Shown here: piece by piece, positions 4,490 through 8,802 of the stretch
Layout: each line of letters begins with the position of its first letter
Numbering within the stretch: the first letter of the stretch is position 1
Origin: an uncultured Oscillospiraceae bacterium
GTDB taxonomy: Bacteria; Bacillota; Clostridia; Oscillospirales; Oscillospiraceae
Assembly (NCBI GenBank): GCA_900758315.1
Contig: CAAERF010000449.1
Span: 1-8,802 of the forward strand
Direction: 5' to 3'
Length of the DNA stretch: 8,802 nucleotides
Position numbers and translations under genes: made by a program
Notes under the pieces: model-generated
Seen by the model: only the letters and a program-made list of their open reading frames with translations
What the model was told of the DNA's origin: nothing
Databases searched by the model: none

Positions 4490-6310
4490 TTATTTTATCT
4501 GATTGCCGTTCTTTGGTGGGAACAAAGCGTCAACGCAATCTGTCGCTAAATAGTTCATGTACTCATCGTCCGGCATAACGCTGATCTCTCGGATACCGTT
4601 CGCAGCACACCCAGCCAGCAAACCTGCATCGACCTCGCTCTCTGCAAAAACCATCTGTTTTGCCTGCTCCTGCAACCGCTCATCTCTCGGTCTGTATTTC
4701 AAATACCGATTATACGCCTCTTCCTCCGATATTCCTTCACTATATGCAATCTTTTCAGCTAAATCCATCAGTTCCTGCGCCTTTTCACGCCGCTCGGACT
4801 CTGATAAGCTCAGCATTGCCCCTGTCCTCGTAAACTTTCTCAATTCTGCTGCCTGCTGTGCCAATATCATATCCATACGCTTATTCTCCCCTCTTGCTTT
4901 CACACCTAACCGGTTGTACTCCTCCACAATTCTTTTGGTCACATATCTAATAATTTCATCACCTTCCCCATACAAAGGAAATATTTCGCTATGATCCAGC
5001 CACCATTTACGAATTGTTGGATACGATAGCCCCGTTTGATCTTTACACTGCTTTTTAGTGCCATTTGGGTTCTGGCATTGCCATTCTTCTACAATATCCT
5101 GTTTGCTGGGTCTACCATTGCCTTCACGCCAATTTTTATTACCGTTAATCTCATCGCGTATAAAATTCATCAGTTTAACATGATCGGCTTGTTTTCTACC
5201 ATTCCGCTTATTCTTCTCAATAGGAATACCTGTCCGCACGACAATCGTATCAATCGGATATGTAATATAGCTGTCCGTATAAGCCTCCAGAGCGTGCAGA
5301 ACATCGTCTTCGGTAAAGGCATCACCTTTTGTATTCATAAAAGGAATAAGCCCGTATGCGTCATTCTCGAGCGTTTCTCGCGGTACACCACACTTACGGG
5401 CATATGTCGCAAGCGTCATAATACACCAATACCGATGTCCCTGGTCAGCACCCCCATAGATTTTTCCAATCCACCAATCATACAACGCCTTCTTGCATGT
5501 CCATGTATTCTTTGGACGCTTTTCTACAACACGTCGCTGATACCACTCCGGATACTTCTTCTTCGCGTCTTCCAACCGCAAATCCGACTTATAAACGAAA
5601 CTTGTTGCTCGATACTCTTCCGGAACAAACTGGTTCAGATACTCAACCGTCACCTTCCTCCCTACTGAGAAAGCGCGGCAGCGACCACCGTCTTTCGTAA
5701 TCGTACCAACCACGCGGAAACCCTGAAACAGGCTCTCATACTGCACCTTGTCATGCAATGATGACGCGCCCTGCGTCCAAGCCTGCCAAGTAATACGCTT
5801 TTTCAACTTCTCTAACTGTTCCACAATGTTCTTAAACACCGGGATCGGCTTTTCAAAAACATAGTACAGGTGAAGTCCTGTCCCCGATGAAATGAGATAG
5901 GTCGGACGTGGCAATCCCCAACCTCCTACCAGCACACCAGGCTCCCGATCAATCTGATCCATAAGCTGCTGCCACTGTATCAAGCTCTCTAACCCATCCA
6001 AATCTATGGTCATTGCGTACATAAACCGAGCATTCGAGGATTTTCGACTCTTTCCGACATAGCTTATAGGGCTCATTAAACAAAAATCATCGGACGCTGC
6101 CATATCAGTAATCGCGTCAAGATCATCGGTAACTGTCAGGCGTTTTGCTCGCTTGCTACCTTTCGAAATGGTAACGGCAATACCATTGTACTTCCCGTCC
6201 TCATAGACACCGCGCTCCTCGAACGAGCCTTCCGGGAAGATATCCCGATAAAAATCTAAGTAATGCACCTCGTCAAACTGCGACTCCAACGCCGCTGCAA
6301 TATCAAACAT
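4490..6310 (-). CDS. replication protein with AEP primase-like domain and C-terminal HTH
   Basis: This 606-aa protein is the likely replication initiator/primase. The N-terminal half matches the archaeo-eukaryotic primase pattern: a metal-binding motif around TIDLDG (Asp103, Asp105) and SSGTGLHLYYV (141-151), where the Ser/His motif binds nucleotide. Residues about 290-370 (GHRYWCIMTLATYARKCGV onward) look like the helical extension seen after such primase domains. A region near 405-440 ends in a helix-turn-helix (KKQCKDQTGLSYPTIRKWW), and the rest is Glu/Arg-rich and partly helical. I see no Walker A motif, so an added helicase domain is unlikely. The start has GGAGGAG 6 nt upstream. Its leader contains three tandem terminator-like hairpins, which suggests copy-number control by attenuation. 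Primase assignment is by motif only. Confidence 0.82.
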   Translation of the reverse strand: MFDIAAALESQFDEVHYLDFYRDIFPEGSFEERGVYEDGKYNGIAVTISKGSKRAKRLTVTDDLDAITDMAASDDFCLMSPISYVGKSRKSSNARFMYAMTIDLDGLESLIQWQQLMDQIDREPGVLVGGWGLPRPTYLISSGTGLHLYYVFEKPIPVFKNIVEQLEKLKKRITWQAWTQGASSLHDKVQYESLFQGFRVVGTITKDGGRCRAFSVGRKVTVEYLNQFVPEEYRATSFVYKSDLRLEDAKKKYPEWYQRRVVEKRPKNTWTCKKALYDWWIGKIYGGADQGHRYWCIMTLATYARKCGVPRETLENDAYGLIPFMNTKGDAFTEDDVLHALEAYTDSYITYPIDTIVVRTGIPIEKNKRNGRKQADHVKLMNFIRDEINGNKNWREGNGRPSKQDIVEEWQCQNPNGTKKQCKDQTGLSYPTIRKWWLDHSEIFPLYGEGDEIIRYVTKRIVEEYNRLGVKARGENKRMDMILAQQAAELRKFTRTGAMLSLSESERREKAQELMDLAEKIAYSEGISEEEAYNRYLKYRPRDERLQEQAKQMVFAESEVDAGLLAGCAANGIREISVMPDDEYMNYLATDCVDALFPPKNGNQIK

Positions 6311-6387
6311 ACCATTCTCCTCCAGACACCTCGCCCCCCTATTCAGGGCGTTATATTATCAATGAATTTTTTTCACCATTTCCCGAC

Positions 6388-6412
6388 AAAAAATTGGGCA
6401 CGCTACTTGCCC
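6388..6412 (-). terminator. terminator-like hairpin, rep leader unit 1
   Basis: Read on the minus strand: GGGCA, a 7-nt loop, TGCCC, then AATTTTTT. It lies between the rep start and the upstream units, so it could attenuate rep transcription. Confidence 0.5.
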
Positions 6413-6518
6413 GAATTTTCAAGGTAGTCCGACACCGATCCAGCTACCCTCTACCATCCCCTCGCCCCCTAGTAGGGGCGTTATATTATCAATGAATTTT
6501 TTTTCACCATTTCCCGAC

Positions 6519-6542
6519 AAAAAAATCGGTCACTTTTCGACC
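6519..6542 (-). terminator. terminator-like hairpin, rep leader unit 2
   Basis: Minus strand: GGTC, loop GAAAAGT, GACC, then GATTTTTTT. The short stem makes it weaker than a standard terminator. Confidence 0.45.
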
Positions 6543-6610
6543 ATCTCCGACACTCCTCTAAATACCCCTAGCAGTCCCCTATGAGGGCGTTATATTATCA
6601 ATACAGTTTT

Positions 6611-6697
6611 TTTACCTTTTCCCGACAAAAAAATCGGCCGCTTTTCGACCGTATTTGCTTGTCCATATTTTACAGTAACGGCACGAGGGTGTCAAGT
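6611..6697. repeat. left copy of the direct repeat flanking cargo cassette 2
   Basis: This segment aligns with 8262-8353. The copies share TTTACCTTTTCCCGACAA, a hairpin containing TTTTCGACCG, then TATTTTA-AGTAACGGCACGA (one base differs) and a related tail up to about 6697. I see no gene between 6698 and the promoter at 6824. Confidence 0.75.
6626..6651 (-). terminator. terminator-like hairpin, rep leader unit 3
   Basis: Minus strand: CGGTCG, loop AAAAG, CGGCCG (one G-U pair), then ATTTTTTT. It is the best terminator of the three and would isolate rep from cargo cassette 2. Confidence 0.6.
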
Positions 6698-6823
6698 TAC
6701 CTACTCTAAATCATCATTTTCTGTAATTTCCGTCTAAGTTCCAATAAATCGTATACTTCAATAAGTAATCCTTATATTGCAATATACCTAAAATCGTTCT
6801 ATTTTATTTGTCGATTTTGTGTA

Positions 6824-6853
6824 TTGCGCCATCCATTATATATCAAGTATACT
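6824..6853 (+). promoter_or_regulatory. promoter of cargo cassette 2
   Basis: TTGCGC (6824-6829), 18 bp, TATACT (6848-6853), about 43 bp ahead of the first ATG at 6897. Confidence 0.55.
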
Positions 6854-6896
6854 TATGTTAGCAGCAACTAACCAGATGCACTGGAAAGGAGTTCTT

Positions 6897-6938
6897 ATGA
6901 AAAAATCCCCCACGTATTTTCGGCTTTTCTCTGTATGA
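6897..6938 (+). other. out-of-frame start of the cassette-2 exported protein (broken signal peptide)
   Basis: AAAGGAG (6885-6891) and ATG (6897) open a 13-codon frame that stops at TGA 6936-6938, overlapping the ATG of the next frame (ATGA at 6935). Adding one base in the A6 run (6900-6905) or the C5 run after it joins the frames. The result is a classical signal peptide: MKK, then a polar PHVFSAF-type stretch, then the hydrophobic core. The observed sequence is therefore either a one-base deletion, a slippage switch, or a read-through by reinitiation. Confidence 0.7.
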
Positions 6939-7480
6939 TCCTTATATTTTCTGCCTCTTTGTGTACTGCTGGTGCCATAGATGCTTCTGATGAAGTTGAG
7001 GGTTTTACTCCTCAAAGTACGTCTACCTATGGAGACCTATATCGCTATTTTGAACCTGAAAAATTTGCTGAACTTCCCAAAGATATTCAGCAAGCATATG
7101 ATAGTATGTTGCTTTCTGAAGACACCTCTACTGACGATGTGTCCTTGGCAAAGGTTGAAACACTGAATTGGTATTTATTCCTTGGTACTAGTACTACAAA
7201 AGATGCTATCGATTTTACAACTGTTATCACCATACGCCCAAACGTAACCATATCTTATGCCGGAGTTACTGTAAACCTCTTTGATGTTGAATCTGGTAAA
7301 TACGTTGCATCTTTTTCTGATCACGGATCAGATGCATCTATCTTCTCCTTTGATGGAAAATTTACCAAATTACAAAGTAAACATAAGTATAGAATTTCTG
7401 CTGGAGCCGCAATTACACTTCCCGCTGGATATTATGGTAATACAACTGCGACAAAAACAACAACTGCGACAACCAAATAA
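6935..7480 (+). CDS. exported beta-rich protein, frameshifted in its signal peptide
   Basis: I do not recognise a family. The visible 181-aa frame begins MILIFSASLCTAGA, which is only the core and cleavage site of a signal peptide. The basic N-terminus is encoded one frame away from the ATG at 6897, which has the real ribosome site. Mature residues (about 15 onward) include an acidic helical part with a YFEPEKFAELPKDIQQAY stretch (39-55). A beta-rich domain follows (about 75-165), with WYLFLGTS, VTISYAGVTVNLFDV and FDGKFTKLQSKHKYRISAG strands, and then a Thr-rich tail (170-181). There is no cysteine after the signal region and no cell-wall anchor. The next gene encodes a membrane protein in the same direction. 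As written, expression would need reinitiation at the overlapping stop/start or slippage. An adhesin-like or toxin-like role is possible but unsupported. Confidence 0.75.
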   Translation: MILIFSASLCTAGAIDASDEVEGFTPQSTSTYGDLYRYFEPEKFAELPKDIQQAYDSMLLSEDTSTDDVSLAKVETLNWYLFLGTSTTKDAIDFTTVITIRPNVTISYAGVTVNLFDVESGKYVASFSDHGSDASIFSFDGKFTKLQSKHKYRISAGAAITLPAGYYGNTTATKTTTATTK

Positions 7481-7492
7481 ACATATGGCAAA

Positions 7493-7536
7493 TACACAGG
7501 ACTCATAATATTATTTAATATTATGAGTCCTGTGTA
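7493..7536. repeat. perfect 44-bp palindrome between the cassette-2 genes
   Basis: The two 21-bp arms (7493-7513 and 7516-7536) are exact inverted copies around a TT centre. The RNA would form a very stable hairpin containing ACTCAT/ATGAGT and an AT-rich tip. A U-run is lacking (TATATTCGC follows), so it is not a textbook terminator. It could act as an attenuator, an mRNA processing or stability element, or a protein-binding palindrome between the two genes. Confidence 0.85.
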
Positions 7537-7578
7537 TATTCGCTATTCACAATTAACTTTTCTAAGGGAGATACATAT

Positions 7579-8232
7579 ATGATTCTCAAAAAAAGCACTA
7601 TACTGTTTAGGACATTTATTATACTTTTCTTTATAATTTTTGCCTCTCAACCTACGCAATCTAATAGTTCCAAGTGTATTCTTTCTCCTACATTTACTAT
7701 CATTATAACACTTATCCTATTTTGTATAATGATAACAACACATTTTATCATTATACAACGTTCTGTTTCTATGAATAGAAATTTCGGCAAGAATAATATA
7801 TATTATACAATCCACGTTCTTCTCACTGTATTCACCATTATTTTCTCATTGGTTTTTTTTATCGAACAAAATATTATTAGCGGTTGGGCTGGCGGACTAA
7901 TCATTGTCAGTATCATTATACTATTATTACTAAACCTTTCTGCAACTCATAATATCGTCCAATCCATTAGATTTTCATTATATGCCCAAGCTATTGGACT
8001 TGTCGTTATTTATCTCTATCTTCTTTTGCTATCTTCCACAAACATCATTTATAGTGCAATACTCCATCTATTATATGAAAATGTTGTCTCTACTGATGCT
8101 ATAGTGTACTCTCCATATTCGCTTGCTAACCATACATTTATCTTATGTACTACATGGATTATTTTACTCATCACCATTTATTCTTGTATTCATAGTATAT
8201 ATATATACTATCACAATAATATTGCTAATTAA
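7579..8232 (+). CDS. six-helix membrane protein, function unknown
   Basis: This 217-aa protein is almost entirely hydrophobic, with about six predicted membrane segments (roughly 7-23, 36-60, 76-96, 103-120, 134-153, 185-209). Short loops separate them, including a basic one at 61-72 (RSVSMNRNFGK). I see no catalytic or nucleotide-binding motif and no ABC permease signature. The ATG has AAGGGAGA 7 nt upstream. It lies 98 nt after the exported-protein gene in the same direction, with the 44-bp palindrome between. Small hydrophobic proteins next to exported peptides or toxins often serve as immunity or export partners; here that is inference from position. Codon use is strongly AT-biased, unlike the rep and mob genes, so the cassette was probably acquired separately. 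Confidence 0.8.
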   Translation: MILKKSTILFRTFIILFFIIFASQPTQSNSSKCILSPTFTIIITLILFCIMITTHFIIIQRSVSMNRNFGKNNIYYTIHVLLTVFTIIFSLVFFIEQNIISGWAGGLIIVSIIILLLLNLSATHNIVQSIRFSLYAQAIGLVVIYLYLLLLSSTNIIYSAILHLLYENVVSTDAIVYSPYSLANHTFILCTTWIILLITIYSCIHSIYIYYHNNIAN

Positions 8233-8261
8233 TACTTTTCCCTGTTAGGTCCACTTGAAAT

Positions 8262-8353
8262 TTTACCTTTTCCCGACAAGCCCAATACGGTCGATTTTCG
8301 ACCGCATTGGGCTTGTGCTTATTTTATAGTAACGGCACGATGGGGTATCAATT
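8262..8353. repeat. right copy of the direct repeat flanking cargo cassette 2
   Basis: This is the diverged partner of 6611-6697, and it also contains the fourth TTTCCCGACAA (8269-8279). It includes a long hairpin at 8276-8316: an 11-bp outer stem, one A-C mismatch, then CGGTCGA/TCGACCG around TTT. The outer stem is absent in the left copy. Confidence 0.75.
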
Positions 8354-8364
8354 CCTCGTGCCGT
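8332..8364 (-). terminator. inverted repeat at the end of the right-edge gene
   Basis: ACGGCACGA (8332-8340) and TCGTGCCGT (8356-8364) pair around the stop codon of the minus-strand gene. No strong T-run follows on the minus strand, so it is a weak terminator candidate; the stronger hairpin at 8276-8316 lies just beyond. Confidence 0.4.
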
Positions 8365-8802
8365 GTTTCTCTTTAATTTCTTGGAGTTGCACTCTGATAC
8401 TCTTTTTTCTCTCTACTGCTGCTTTAGGTTGTGCCTTTAATGTCCTATTGCACGCCTGTACCGTTGCACCTAATGTAGTCACAGCATTTATTATTCTCTG
8501 CCATCGCTCCCATGTCAGGCCCTTTACTCGCCCAAAGAGTGATTTCTTTGTTTGAATATCCTGCGTTTCCGCAGTTACCCCCATACATTTCTCCATAAGA
8601 GTGTTTACTACGCCTATTAGCAGCTTCTTTTGTTTCTGTAACTTCTCTGTTTCTTTCTTAAAGTTCGAGATCATCTCTCCGGTGTCGGCGCATACTTGCT
8701 TCAGCTTCTCGTTTTGCTTCTTTAGCTCTGCGTTCTCTTTCTGTATCTCCTGCACTTCGTCGGCTTCGTTCAGCTGCGCGTTCTTGTCTGCCAGCTTCTG
8801 CA
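8348..8802 (-). CDS. C-terminal part of a coiled-coil mobilization-type protein (start outside the window)
   Basis: The frame is open to base 8802, so the N-terminus is missing; 150 residues are visible. The first about 75 residues form a coiled coil rich in Lys, Glu and Gln (QEIQKENAELKKQNEKLKQ). A segment TKKSLFGRVKGLTWERWQR and a short helical end follow. Long coiled coils with a K-x-LFG-type segment occur in C-termini of plasmid relaxases and Mob/Pre proteins as I remember them, so this may be the tail of a relaxase. If the molecule is circular it could be the tail of the relaxase at 1-545. A direct join of the two window ends is out of frame, so some sequence would be missing between them. 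A GTG at 8755 is in frame but is not a convincing start. Confidence 0.7.
   Translation of the reverse strand, partial: QKLADKNAQLNEADEVQEIQKENAELKKQNEKLKQVCADTGEMISNFKKETEKLQKQKKLLIGVVNTLMEKCMGVTAETQDIQTKKSLFGRVKGLTWERWQRIINAVTTLGATVQACNRTLKAQPKAAVERKKSIRVQLQEIKEKHGTRN

Larger units (their letters stand above)
6330..6652. repeat. three tandem rep-leader repeat units
   Basis: Three copies of a composite unit precede rep. Each has a GC-rich hairpin ending in GGGCG, then GTTATATTATCAAT (6350-6363, 6480-6493, 6589-6602), a T7-8 run, TTTCCCGACAA (6379-6389, 6510-6520, 6618-6628), and a second hairpin. Spacing between copies is about 130 and 109 bp. The hairpins differ in sequence but keep pairing, for example GGGCA/TGCCC in unit 1, GGTC/GACC in unit 2 and CGGCCG/CGACCG in unit 3. 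Confidence 0.82.

Noticed and set aside
5036..5668. 210-codon plus-strand ORF inside rep
   Set aside because: It is antisense to the 606-aa Rep, which has motifs and a strong ribosome site; hydrophobic antisense frames are common in such genes.
6330..6652. Repeat array considered as a CRISPR array
   Set aside because: Units are about 110-130 bp with internally paired, variable hairpins and there are no cas genes; repeats and spacers of CRISPR size are absent.
7281..7508. 75-codon plus-strand ORF overlapping the exported-protein gene
   Set aside because: It is a frame shadow that ends in the palindrome, with no ribosome site.
8348..8755. Right-edge gene taken as complete with GTG start at 8755
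   Set aside because: The same frame stays open with coiled-coil sequence to base 8802 and no ribosome site precedes the GTG, so it is a partial gene.

Overview
The window looks like most of a small mobilizable plasmid, or an excised mobilizable element, from a gut Firmicute. Clostridia of the Oscillospiraceae/Lachnospiraceae type are my best guess. The grounds are strong AGGAGG-type ribosome sites, consensus sigma-A promoters, a MOBP-type relaxase with MobC, a DinJ/YafQ toxin-antitoxin pair, a primase-like Rep, and AT-rich cargo genes set in a more GC-balanced backbone. The host assignment is inference; no rRNA or tRNA gene is present.

Layout. All backbone genes are on the minus strand. At the left is a mobilization operon read right to left: a 170-aa acidic accessory protein, MobC, then the relaxase N-terminus, which runs off base 1. 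It is driven by a perfect-consensus promoter (1472-1500) framed by an 11-bp inverted repeat. Between that promoter and the first gene lie hairpins that I propose as oriT. Further right (1512-1831) is a stretch rich in inverted repeats. Cargo cassette 1 (about 1980-3302, plus strand) encodes a secreted 298-aa protein and a 78-aa zinc-ribbon protein, closed by a strong terminator.

The replication/maintenance block follows on the minus strand: a 606-aa AEP-primase-like Rep (4490-6310), the DinJ-YafQ pair, and a helix-turn-helix/coiled-coil protein (3337-3831). The coding sequence of that last gene carries 22-bp iteron-like repeats. Upstream of rep (6330-6652) are three tandem copies of a promoter-like/terminator-like unit. 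A fourth, diverged copy lies at 8262-8353, so cargo cassette 2 (about 6698-8261, plus strand) sits between direct repeats. Cassette 2 encodes an exported protein whose signal peptide is broken by a one-base frameshift at a homopolymer, then a six-helix membrane protein, with a perfect 44-bp palindrome between the two genes. The right edge holds the C-terminal end of a coiled-coil protein on the minus strand, possibly the far end of the same relaxase if the molecule is circular.

How the parts work together. Rep, the iteron-bearing gene and the toxin-antitoxin pair would copy and keep the element. The mob operon would let it be moved by a helper conjugation system. The two plus-strand cassettes look like exchangeable cargo that exports proteins. 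Their functions are unknown; bacteriocin-like or surface-interaction roles are possible but unproven.
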